Made by a program: the position numbers and the translations under genes. The notes under the pieces were generated by a model, which did no database searches, was not told the DNA's origin, and saw nothing but the letters and a program-made list of their open reading frames with translations. This document shows positions 32,220 to 44,500 of a stretch of 64,000 nt of DNA, piece after piece. How positions within the stretch are numbered: position 1 is the first letter of the stretch; each line of letters opens with the position of its first letter. Source of the DNA: Schistosoma mansoni (lineage: Eukaryota; Platyhelminthes; Trematoda; Strigeidida; Schistosomatidae); assembly GCF_000237925.1 (NCBI RefSeq), contig NW_017386061.1, forward strand, positions 1 through 64,000, in the 5' to 3' direction.

Positions 32220-35200
32220 GTCTGTAATAGTACACCAAAGATTGTTCAGCAACTGTCAAATAATCTACAGACCAATAAACCAGGAAGTCAGTTAGTTTAT
32301 CAAATAAAAAATTTGAGTTGACGAGCTACAAAGTCTACTTGATTCCTGTATATATGACAAACCAGAAAATGTAACACTTTAACTAAATTTGCGATATTTT
32401 TGAAAACAGAACAATTTCAGAACATTAGTACATGCTGATATTCAGGACTGTTTGATTGATTCACAAAGACAAGAGTCTATCTTGTGAATATATAAAAACT
32501 AAAAGGCAGAAAAGTTTCTAGAACCTCTATTAGTACTAGCTCTGAACATCCCATATTATTTGTCTCCGAATTCATCATTATTGGTTAATTTTATGTTGTT
32601 TGGCTTTAGATATATTCGTAAATGATGAACTCTAGGTTCATTTTTATTCAATAAATCTGAAAGTTAGACTTGAGAATGTAGTTTTCAATAATTACAGTTA
32701 AAATTATCTACCCAATAATAGGCTCTTCAAGCGTCCAAAATTTGAAGCCATGTCGCTTGCATGTGTCGAAGTTTTTCTAGCATCAAATTTGAATCGGTGA
32801 AACTTGGTTGAGGGCCACATAATTTTGGCACACTTTATCAACATTTTCAAAATCTTATGAAACGATGGTGATCATTTTATGCTAAACGAAATAGGTTTAT
32901 AATTCTAGTGCTCTTTGAACTATTACCGGCTACATATAGCTTTTAATGAGATTATTTCTTGTCTCAATGGCGAATAAATGATTTTAAATAATGAAGTTGC
33001 CTTTCAAACAGATGGTTGCAGTCTTAAACCATGTCGTAGTTTGAAAATTACCAGGGCTGTACAAATGAATGTAATCGTACTTTTGCCTTGTATTAACACC
33101 TACAATATTATAGGAACTTCGCGTACAAATGGACGAAAATAGGTCATGGTCTTTCAGTTACCACTTAATGTGACTCCTATATAATTGTGAGTTAAGATTA
33201 GATCCAGGAATATCCCGCCAACTTTGTGGTTAGTGACACTTGGATATCTAACAACCATAGTGGTACGCACATCTGCATTGATCGACATTGCTCTTGCCAC
33301 ATTTCAGCCTTGAAGGACGCCAGAGTCACTAAACCCTGCTACTCCCCTGCAATTTAGAGATTTTTCAGAATAAGGCAATGTTGAAGATCTGGCGCTACTT
33401 GTTGATATACAGAATAAACCACAATGAACCTGGACGATTTCTATGTTGCCCCATTAGGAATTTATTTCCTGTATAATTTTTACTGGTAATCAACAAGAAA
33501 TTCTTTGGCTTTTCTAAACAGATGTTAATTTATACCTTAACCTTTTAGCCTGCTCAGAGGAATAGTGTGTGGAATCTTTGTTTCACATTTTAATGAAGTC
33601 AACACAGATTATAACTTCTGGTATACCTTAATCTATGGCATCTGGCAAGCTATATCTTACCTTTATGGAGTTTATAATGTACTATCAACCGTTTCTCAAA
33701 TCTAGATGTAGATTTTTTTTAGTAGGAAATTAGTTTTGAGAAGGATCAGAATTATTTTACGCAACAAAATGTCCCACAGATATTCAGTTTTCTCATTTCG
33801 ATTTAATGATTCGATAAAATACTAAGCTTCTAGTTTTGTGTTTTAAATCCAAAGTAGTATTGATAATATGGCAGTGAACTGTGAATCGGCTTTAAGAGTG
33901 CATGTGGAAATAAGTTGTTATGTAGATATATCATGTTTGGATGGTTTCAAATAGACGTGCAATAAATAAAAGCTTACATTCCATAAGTAAGTCAACAATT
34001 ACTCTAGATAGAGGTTAAAGTATATGAAAAGAATGTTCTTTATAAACCAATGCAAACTATGATGCAGAGTCCCTGGGAAACATCAAGTTTTAATACATCA
34101 ATTACGGGACAGAAACACACCCATAGATTCTCAGTTTAGTTACGGAAGGTGGTGGATCACTAATGATAGGAAGACATGATTGATTAATCCAGAATGATCT
34201 GCACACATGGGCTTCCTCTCGAAGGAGGACTAGGCCACGAAGCAATGTCCCAGAATCGGCTGCTCGTGGTGAAATGTGACTAAGATTACGTAATAAAGAC
34301 ATTCAGTTCTTTAAACACAAAAAAGTTGATACGAACGGATGAGCTATATCCTGAAAAAGACTGCACCGTGCATCGCTACCCCTCTCACCACGGTATTCAG
34401 AACGTCAATCACCCATAGTGAATTGTATCTGGAGTGGAAGGGTGCAACTGTCATTTCAATTAATAAGACAGAATCAGTAGAACTTCTATCTTACTAGTGT
34501 CGTAAATCTGGATTTACACAACCCAACAAAATACAGGTGGGAAACAGGTTTTTGCACCGAGTCACTAACTGTTAGAGCCTGATACTAAAAGAAGTGGTGT
34601 TAGTATCTTCAGCTGACTCACTCAAAAGAAGACTACTAAGCTTGGTAGAAAGGTATTATTATTATTATCTATTTTGGTCTAAAGCACACTAGGGCTTCTA
34701 GCTAAATATTATTGGTTCATACATAGGTTACTTCGCAGAAGTAGGACTAAGCCTGTTTTACAATTTGGTAAATTAGACTTGGGAATATAGATGGTACTTC
34801 AAAAGTTGGTATTGATATATTATGGAATCACACGCTTAACTGATATTTACCATGTCCATATCTAAAAGTCTACTTATATTGGCGTGCTGTTTTGAGGTCA
34901 GAAATGCCTTTCTGTTTATCATTGAATCCTTAATTAGTATTCTACTGTTTTACATTTTATTTCCTTTGAGTTTATCTTTATTCCTAATTTTTTGTTTGCT
35001 CGTGAAACTTATGTTTATTAATGACAGAAATCCGTGACGCTTCATATAGCTCAGTTTTCAGATTTGAGTCTAGCCTAACGATGCGTTTGGTGCCTACAGA
35101 AAGTGAGGAGCCGCGTGTGAAATAATCTGGTGGAGAACAAAACTATAAAAAAAGGTAGGTTGACAGCTCGATTAACACATAGAATGCATTTATATGTGGT

Positions 35201-36769
35201 AATGAAACCAGGCGAGAACGACTAACAATGCTGAAAGGGTGAGATTAGGGTTATGTGGTTATGGAAACTAGAATTTGGAAGTGTAAGGTTCATAAACCGT
35301 CAAAACCTATGGAATTCAAAGAAATTAGTACATTTGAGAGATTTGGATAGTGTGATAGAAAGACGATAATTATCAGAACTATGAGATATATTGATGAGAT
35401 ATACTTCAAATAATCTGATCACACATAAACTTGTTGAGAACATCCATACATAAAAACAAAAGATCAACTAGACAGGTGGACAGTAAGAGGAAACAAAGAT
35501 TATGAAGAAAATAATAAAAACAAGGTAAAATTTAACACTGTGAATAATGAACTAAAACTACCAAAGTACGTTTGAGGTAAGAACAAACTGTTTTTGAATA
35601 AACAAGGAAGGATTGAATTTTTGTATGACTAACGCTTTATTAAATTTTCATGTACCACCTTTGACACTTTCGTACAACATCAAAAAAGACTTGTTAGGAT
35701 AAATCTCAAAACCTATTTCAAATATATGTTCGACAATGAGTGATGATGGTTGTGTATCATTTGCTCTTATCAGTCATTTGATCCGTTTTTTCAAATATTT
35801 TGGTACACGTCAAGACAGTAATTCAAACAACCAATAAAAAGAAAATAAAGGGGAAAATGCATTGGAAAATAAGGAGGAAATAATGCGCAAACGCGCCAAA
35901 ACGTCCGCTTTTTTGCCTATCAAGGGGTCAGGATGGGTCATTTCCATATATTTGTAACCACACACGTTTAAATTATTAAACACAGTGGGATGCGGCACAA
36001 TCGTTTTCATTCCTCTTGTGTTTCAAGTGGGCTATTGACATCGTTTTTCTTCAATAAAGACTTTCTATATTTGTATATATATATAGTAGTCTCGCTGTTT
36101 TGGGAAATTTTGCTGACATTTAGAGGCTTTGATGCCATTCCTCAAAATTTTCCTAAAATATATAAATTTTCCGCAAAAAAGGAAGCTTGGATAAAAATGT
36201 TCTTAGCGAGTATATATGTGATCAGATTGTTCGAAATGCATTACGTTTTTATATCACAAAGTTGTGACAATCCTCTTATTCTTGTCACACTTGTAATGAG
36301 AAACTTGAACATTTGCCTGGAATTGTCGTTGGAGTACGTAAATAGTTATATTTCTCATCATGAAATATCCCATGATGAGATGGGTATAAATTTGTTCTAA
36401 GCTTAGTTAGCTTCCGACTAACTGAAACGGTTAATTTAATGGTATTGATCCAAAAATTCAATCAAATAATAACTTTAGTCCAAATGTCGTTCTTATCTTA
36501 CCGAATTCAGTTTAGCTCGGTACTTGAGGTCTTTTGGTAGTTATGTCTCAAAGCATTAAAACAAATACAATATGAAACTCTATGTTGATGGCTTCTAGGC
36601 CGAGGCTAAAGAAGCATCAGGAATACAATAAAGCTCCCAGCTAGAAGTTGAAAGTTTCAAATGCTTTTACGAAAGATAACACCATGGAGAGCAATTGGTA
36701 AAAATAATTCAAGTAGCAATAGCTTTAACGTGCTGAAGGTGTTTGGCTACATCAAGCACCAGTATTATT
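32220..36769. other. Intergenic DNA left of PDCD4, first part
   Basis: About 4.5 kb. Two GC-richer blocks (33200-33460 and 34100-34460) look like decayed dispersed repeats; the second has an 66-codon minus-strand frame but no recognised motif. A TTA triplet run lies near 34655-34670. No gene supported. Confidence 0.5.
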
Positions 36770-37045
36770 AATTTGTAGCGGTTAATAAATCCCCGAAATC
36801 GATAGCTCTGTAAGGTTTTAACGCTTGATGCTGACCTCATTAGCTTTTATGGACTCATCAAGCGGAAGGCTCTTGGTCACGCATCCTCACCAGGTCCCGA
36901 GTGGGTACACCGCACTGCGCATCACTTTCAACCTTTGGCCAGCTTAGACAAAATGTTCCTTGAGACATCGACAGCCCTCCAAATATGTCCTCAAATTCTT
37001 CTATTTCTGTCTTCTGATTTGATTGTGTTTGGTATACTTCGGAAA
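36770..37045 (-). repeat. Unclassified dispersed repeat, minus copy
   Basis: Read on the minus strand it matches 39345-39610 in order: a CACAATCAAATCAGAAG word, AGGACATATTTGGAGGGCTG, a GGGACCTGGTGAGGATG-like segment, AATGAGGTCAGCA, then TCGGGGATTTATTAACCGC. Class unknown; coding capacity not evident. Confidence 0.65.
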
Positions 37046-37980
37046 TATATATATTACTAGTAAAGGCGTTTTCAAATCCTGAATACTTGTGACCTCTTTT
37101 AACTGGGTTTTTTAGACAGCTAAATGAAGATTTAAAAAAGAAAAATAGTGCGACACTAGTCAACAACATTGGAAGACCAGGGAAAAATAGAGTACAGGAG
37201 AATTTACGGTGGCATAGAAACGAAAGAATAATGGGAATAAATGTTCGGAAATATTCGACATGAAATACGAACAAGCAGTACCTACAAATGTACGATCCAT
37301 GTAAGGGAAAACTCATGGAGCACAACTGAACCTACTGTGCTTAAAGTTCATAACAGGCACAGAATAATGTAATAACCAATTTTCGGCACAAACACCCCAG
37401 ATAATTTATCAAGAAGAACACAATGTACCAAAAATTCAAACACGAGAACACTCCAAATATAATAAACTAACATCACATATATATAAACGCCACCCTTTTT
37501 GATACTTTAGTCGAAGGTATTTCTAACTTTGTTGAAGTGAAATAACGACTTGTATGTTGTTTATGATTTGTGGCAAAGTTTTGCCTAGAGTTTTCGATTT
37601 GGGAGAGGTGAAGTTTTTATTCCAGACACTCAAAAACTTAAAAGTGTGGAAACATCAATCAATCGTTGAAGAAATTGGGGGAGTGATATGTAACATAATG
37701 TTTCATGTATCACAGGGAAACTAATGTTTGCTTAATTTAAGAAGACCGCATGTATGTAGCGTGATTGTATTTTGTGAGTGGATGGGACGATCTTAAAATC
37801 TCATCCAATAAATGGAAACACATACCAAGATGTAAGCTCGTTAAAGCTATATCCTAGTAAGATGCTCCTGTTTGATTACTTGCATAGGCCTATTACTTCT
37901 CATGAAGGAGTATAGACCTCTGTCCGTGACAAATGTCTGTCCTCGCAAACATTTCGAATAGGATTTGAAGCATATTTGCA
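37046..37980. other. Intergenic, nothing recognised
   Basis: AT-rich sequence without coherent coding or repeat signals visible by eye. Confidence 0.5.
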
Positions 37981-37984
37981 CTCA

Positions 37985-38760
37985 CTCATTCACTCACTCG
38001 CTTCTCTGTCGAACTTCAGTGCTTCAGGTGGTATATTCTCAGGTATCGCTGATTTCCCACTCTCGATTTGTCTGATGACAAGTCAGCCTGATTTATTCGA
38101 TCGTTAGTGGACTGACAACTATAGTGATGTCTGTGTGTGCTGCTTCGATGTCCAGTTGGCTCAATGAAGCTAGTCTATTCAAGTGTCGCTCAAAGTATTC
38201 TACCCACCTCTTCCTCTGTTCTACAATCTCAGTGATTCGCTTGCCTTCTTCATATTTGAACGATCACCCCAGTTTACAATAAATCCTCCTTCTACTTTCT
38301 TCGTTGCATCTTATAGTTGTCTCATAAATCCTTCTCAAACGGCTTATCTTCCATTGTCCTTCTGAATGCTTAACAGGTCCAAATATGGTAGATCTGGTTC
38401 TCCGTGGTGTGATCTGGTGAGACCCATGTAGCTTTGTATGTTCGTTTGTGTAGGAATATTGTGCATCTACAATCAATTTGTTGGATTCACACGAATTTGC
38501 AAATATGTCACCATTCTCATTCCTTCCTCCCAGTCAGTTCATTTTGTCTCATGATATATTCACATCCGGTGTTGTCCATTCCGACTTTGGCGATTAGGTA
38601 TCAAATCATGATGGTGAGAGCCTTTCTTGAGCACTTCTATATGATTGATTGCAGCCTCATAGAACTGATCTTTAATGTTGCAGCTGCTATCATTGGTTGG
38701 TGCATAACATTGGATAACATTCATTTTGATCTCCTCCTTCGTTTTGAATGATGACTATTC
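37985..38760 (-). pseudogene. Decayed LINE fragment (region between endonuclease and RT)
   Basis: On the minus strand, short frames read like the linker between endonuclease and reverse transcriptase of RTE-type LINEs, for example NEHTKLHGSHQITP near 38410-38460 and then EGKRITEIVEQRKRWVEYF near 38190-38250. Frames are broken by stops. A CACT run near 37980-38000 lies at the edge. Confidence 0.6.
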
Positions 38761-39344
38761 AAAACTTGTTGGATTATGTCAGTAATAAAACATACTGCGA
38801 TATAGGGGATTATAGGCATCGCCATAACGCTCCCACAACGACTGTTTGTCTTGTATTTCTTGAATGGGGCTACTTAAAAGTTTAACACTCCCCTAATTTT
38901 GTGTACAACGTGGAATACTTCCTTCACGTAACATTTTCACCCTGAAGATCAGAGCTGAAAAAAGTTTTAAAAGCTTTGCTTTTCAATTCTATCGCGTCTG
39001 ACGTTTCTTTACTTTTAAAGTCCAACGAAATCATTTGTCTCTCTTCTTTGGACTGATTTCTAGAGAGCTATTTACTTCTCGAGTTGCTGGGATATGATAA
39101 TAGCGATTTACTAGATTGGATTTCACATGTGTATCAAAAATGGACTTCAACATCTGATCGTTCATATTTCTCAAACTGTCGAAGAGAAACCAGTTAGATG
39201 TCCGTTATTGACTTGGGTGAATTCACCTTGTCACTTTATGTTGAGAGAGATAAAGAATGGCAATCTATCAGCTGGACAATAATCAACCTACTGAAGCTCC
39301 TCAGATATTCAGGGTCGGGGAACGTCTTTGCCTGTTACATCCTA

Positions 39345-39610
39345 ATAACACAGTCAAATCAGAAGCAAGGGATCAATGAGCATAAGGATATATTTGGAAG
39401 GTTATCGGAATGTGGAGAGCCGTTGGATCTAAACTGAGTAGCAGTTGTAAGGAGTACGCAACATGGCATATCCACTCGCGATCTGGTGCGGATGAGTGAT
39501 CGGGAGCCCTTTAACAAGATTGTGTACTGTAGAACTAATGAGGTTAGCACCAACGTTGAATACTAATAGGAACATTTATTCCCTGAATTTATTTGCCTCT
39601 AAAATTTCAA
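39345..39610 (+). repeat. Unclassified dispersed repeat, plus copy
   Basis: Opposite-orientation partner of 36770-37045. A related stub, in the opposite sense, begins near 39755 (TAAATAAATCCCCAAAATC). Confidence 0.65.
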
Positions 39611-39839
39611 TGGTCGAACTGCGGAAGTGTATGATTAAGAGGACAAACTATAACCCTATAACCCTTCATGATTCCAGATCAGCGTTCACTCATTTTCGCT
39701 TATTGTTAAAGTTGGTTTTCGCCCCTTAATTATCGTTTCTCCCACGTTTACGATTGTAGCAGTAAATAAATCCCCAAAATCAATAACTCTGTAAGTCTTC
39801 GACATTTAATGGGCTGTCGATGTATCGAGAAGTGGTCAA

Positions 39840-41209
39840 TCTAAGATGGTTTGTGGTTGTAGGAGATGTGAAGCACAGGGTGCTTTGGAGGTTCTTGATT
39901 CTATCTTCCTCAGGTTATGTTGAGTAGAACGCTTTCTATTCACTCCATGTAGGTGTTAAAAGTATCCACTGTGATATTTTTCTATGCATTCATGAACCTC
40001 CATCAAAAGTACTACTCTTATGTTGGTGATCGATGTTTCACTATATATTTAATAAATTATTCTCAGAGGCATGGTAGCATATTATATTTAAGTTGGTAGG
40101 TTATCAGATGTAGTTTTCATGCGGCATATAGAAACGTAATCTGGTACGAGTGTTTGGTCGATCACTTTCAGTTAGTCGTATGTTCAATAAAACTAAAATC
40201 AATAATATATATAAAGAGCGCTTACAAAGCTACTTATTTCGGGGATTTATTAACTATTACCCGTCATATTTATTCACTGCCTCCAGCAGCAATCATCTCT
40301 AAGGCTATCACAAAGAGGTTTAAAAACAGTGACTTAATAAACTAGGGTCATGTTCCTTCTTTTTCCACAATTTGAGCTACACGGTACAGAAATAAGCCTC
40401 AAAACCAAGTGTTCTATTTAAACACATTCCTTCTCATTAAACCGTATTGATAATCAATTAAGATATGGTGAAGGTAGAAAAAAACTTATTCATAATGCCT
40501 TTTGGTCTTTGTCTCAATGATTTTTTGAAATTAGGCAATACATTATACATATTCCAGCGCCATTTCAATTGTTCAAGTACGTAGTAGTAGTAGTAGCAGT
40601 AGTAGAACTAGAAGTCTGTCGGTAGTTGTTCTTTATTTTTACGGTCTAAATGATATTTCTCTTTTCAAATAATTAACTAATGCATGTGCTGACCTAATAA
40701 TGGATTAAGATAGATAGGATCAAGTGAAATAATCGGGCATTTTCTTGAGAAATGAGCGGAATTGTTTTTGCAATGCAATAAGACTGCTCAAGCAATGTTT
40801 CTTTAGCACAGTATAAAGGGTTACTGAAGTCCTTTATCCAATACTTGTTTTAAAAGATAATTGATATGGCCTATATAAAGATGTATAAATTCCTATATTA
40901 GATATTGTCTTTATTACACATAATTAGCTTTCATAGATGCTAATTGCAATCAGAAACCATAAACGATATAACCCGTGATTACAGATAGGATTACATGGAT
41001 TCACCCTTTTAGAGTATTTTCAGCTTTGTTTAGGTCTCTTTTAGTGTATTCGCTCGGCGACCACTAACGTTTATATACCTCTATCTTCTATATTCTAGAT
41101 TATTGATTGCTGTCTCATTACAATTATTGATCAAACACAATAAAAGCAACTAGGTGGACCTTACTAAACTCATCCCCCGTCATCAGGAGCAGAGGTAAAC
41201 ACCCCATAA
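39840..41209. other. Intergenic and PDCD4 5-prime flank
   Basis: No gene. A TAG/GTA triplet run lies at 40580-40605. A polypyrimidine-AG (TCTATATTCTAG at 41088-41099) about 110 bases before the PDCD4 ATG could be a splice or trans-splice acceptor for its 5-prime UTR. Confidence 0.45.
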
Positions 41210-41528
41210 ATGGCCAAAAGAGGGCAAACTGTTTTCTCTGGTGATGGAGGTGCTGCAAGCGGCGAAGAGTCAGCAGGGGAAATGATCTGGCCGCCACCGT
41301 CGTTTGATAAATCCCAGAAATGCCCCTTAGTGCAACATGGAAGAAAGAAACGCTTCCACTCTGCCTCGTTCAGCCATTCTGGTACAAACGGTCTCACAAT
41401 TGATGGGGTTCCTTCTGACTTGCATACATTAACGGCTGCACTGCACAAAGTTCAGCTCTCTGGTAGTCGTTTGCCTTATGGTAAGAATAGCAAAAAGTCA
41501 CGAGATGGGCGCAAATTACCTAGCAAAC
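41210..41528 (+). CDS. PDCD4: PDCD4 exon 1 (residues 1-106)
   Basis: ATG in CATAAATGGCC; donor AAAC|GTATGT, phase 1. Basic region with RKKRFHS and a KNSKKSRDGRKLPSK stretch typical of the family. Confidence 0.93.
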
Positions 41529-44500
41529 GTATGTTTGTATGAAAAGTTTTGCAATTGTTGTAGGTGGTGGAAAGCATGACGATCCTACTGACATTTTGGA
41601 TGAGATCGAACTGGACCCTGAGGATCCTGACTTTGATTCTGATGAGGATGTAGGTATTATATCTTTATAGTATATATCAGTTTAGACACCTGTTACGTTT
41701 GATGAGTTTCAACCAACTCTGGCTGATGATGTATTTGAAAAGACTTTCTTCTCATTGATGAACGAGTTTTTCATACATGGCAAAACTCAGGAGGTTATTG
41801 TAAGTTGTCCCTTTTTTGTTTTATGGTTATTCTTTGCAGTAATTCTAGCTCCTTATTATACGTGATCAATCTTTCTTGTTTATTTCTTAACGTTTTCATC
41901 TAGTTCAGGTTTCATTCAGTAAGTTCAGGAAGTAACTACATTATTAGTTTAGAACTTACTGATTCAGCCTTAAGACTGATTATCCCTCATGTGCGACCTA
42001 ATATTTAGCTGCTAAGATTTTATAGACAATCCATCCGTCCGCTTCATATTTTTTTGTGTTGCAAGGTGTCGATTAGTACCATTTAGAAAGAAACCAGAGT
42101 TCTACAGTTAACAAGTCGTCTTCATCCTTTCGGATTATCAGGGATTGTGACAAAACAGAGCGGTAATATTTCAAAGAGAGAAGAGTAGTATAGTTAGTAA
42201 AAAGTAGTGTTTACTAAGATACAACTTAGATGAGAGTATTCACAGGATGATGACTTTCAGTTAACAAAACCCATTTCACTCATAAAAAAGTATAATAAAC
42301 GGTTACGACAGGATTTCCGCTGGTTTCTCCCGATCGTTGCTGCTACATTGACGTGGTGGTCGGGCTTGCGTATCGTACTGAACCAATCGAGCTATACTGG
42401 CTTTGACAATCGTTCCTCAAGATCTTACCATGTCAGAGAGATCGGTTGAAGAAGGGTAAGACTAAAAGCAGCTAGGCGAAGCCGTACTGCTGACTGTACA
42501 GAGGTGTGGCGGCAGTAAGGTGTTTCCTTCAGACAACCAGCCTAACAGCTATGCTGCCTTCTCACAATGAAAGGGTGGGGTTAGGAAAGATGGACCCTAA
42601 AATGCATACCTCGCCTTATCCCATGTATATCCTTCCCCTGCGGTAAGGTCTCAACAAGTACGGAGGTAACGCGATAATTACTCACGAAATGGTTGTATAT
42701 GACCGACTTTAAGTAGTTGTCCCTTGGGTACTGCGGTCACGCTCTCAGGTCACTAAGATCACCTCTAATCCAATCCCTTTTTCAGGTACCTCTAGAAGAA
42801 CCCTTCCACGGTGTGGGCAACTGGAAGGTAATGACCGCATTCATACCTCTAACAGCACTCAAGATTACTGTATTCGTAATCAATCTCCAACTGGTTTCTA
42901 TAGTAATAGAACTGCAAGCCGTAACCAATTATTCACTATTTTCGTGTTCTTACTCAGTTTGTGTGATCAAATATTTTTGATTTGTTCATCTTTCAGTAGA
43001 TTTGGATAATATAGCCTTCACATTAAACTTATTTGGTGTTCTTTCAGGATGTTCTTTCGGATATGAACCTTGCGGCACATCAACGTCGTCGACTTCCATA
43101 CTTGGCGATTACCCTAGCCATTCAACATCGACAAACACAGTGCGAGCTAACATCAGAACTGCTATCAGACATGTGCGGCAAAGTCCTCAATCAAGCTCAC
43201 ATTCAACAGGGATTCCAACTTGTTTTCAGTGAAATTGGTGATCTCATCATTGATGTCCCCAAAGTGCCTGAGGTATGTTTGTGGATATATTTTTTAATGG
43301 TAATGTAATGTAATTAACAAACCATATATTTTAACACAGCAAAATTTATACTAAACTCTAACATAAGCTAGTTTCACACAAATACTTTTTTAAAAGTTCC
43401 CCTTAAAATGCATATATTTTTAAATTTGTTTCATCATAGTTACGTATGATAATGACTAAAAGTATTGCTGAATATTTGCAAGGTCCTACTGTCTCTTATC
43501 CAAAACGAGTCTAAAATATCTTTGCTATCAGCAAGGGTTTTGTGGAGATTTAGTATCTTCATAGTTGAAAGCGTAAGTCAATTGAAGCTAGACCACCATG
43601 GAAAACCTGGAAGCACTGGACGGCCGTTTCGTCCTACCATGGAACTCCTCAGCAGTACGCATCCACGATCTAGCACTCGCGAGATTCGAACNNNNNNNNN
43701 NNNNNNNNNNNNNNNNNNNNNNNNNNNNNNNNNNNNNNNNNNNNNNNNNNNNNNNNNNNNNNNNNNNNNNNNNNNNNNNNNNNNNNNNNNNNNNNNNNNN
43801 NNNNNNNNNNNNNNNNNNNNNNNNNNNNNNNNNNNNNNNNNNNNNNNNNNNNNNNNNNNNNNNNNNNNNNNNNNNNNNNNNNNNNNNNNNNNNNNNNNNN
43901 NNNNNNNNNNNNNNNNNNNNNNNNNNNNNNNNNNNNNNNNNNNNNNNNNNNNNNNNNNNNNNNNNNNNNNNNNNNNNNNNNNNNNNNNNNNNNNNNNNNN
44001 NNNNNNNNNNNNNNNNNNNNNNNNNNNNNNNNNNNNNNNNNNNNNNNNNNNNNNNNNNNNNNNNNNNNNNNNNNNNNNNNNNNNNNNNNNNNNNNNNNNN
44101 NNNNNNNNNNNNNCAATTACTGCATCATTATAGGAAAACCTTACAAGACAATTAAATTATATAACTAATCGACAAACACCTCGTTTCTTTACTCAAGGTT
44201 TTGGCGTGCGGGCAATATTCCAGCCCTCACACAAATAAATGATAATTACTACTGGCCTCAATGTTATTGTGTTGCACATATGTACTTGGTGCCCTTTTGT
44301 ACCAATGTTTATATGTTCAAATAAATAATAAACAAGGTATATGGCAAGTGTTCAGAACATAGAGGAGTATTTGGAATGTGTTAGAGCTGCCACCTCTTTT
44401 TTTTTAGATAACATTCAGTGATGTGTATCGTACACTACCCTCGAAAACACGGTATTAGTCATTCAACATTTAGTCAGGGAATAAGCTCGTGGATGTACCC

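Noticed and set aside
36858-37325. A 155-residue minus-strand frame
   Set aside because: Half of it is a dispersed repeat read in translation; the remainder is hydrophobic low-complexity reading without a family motif.
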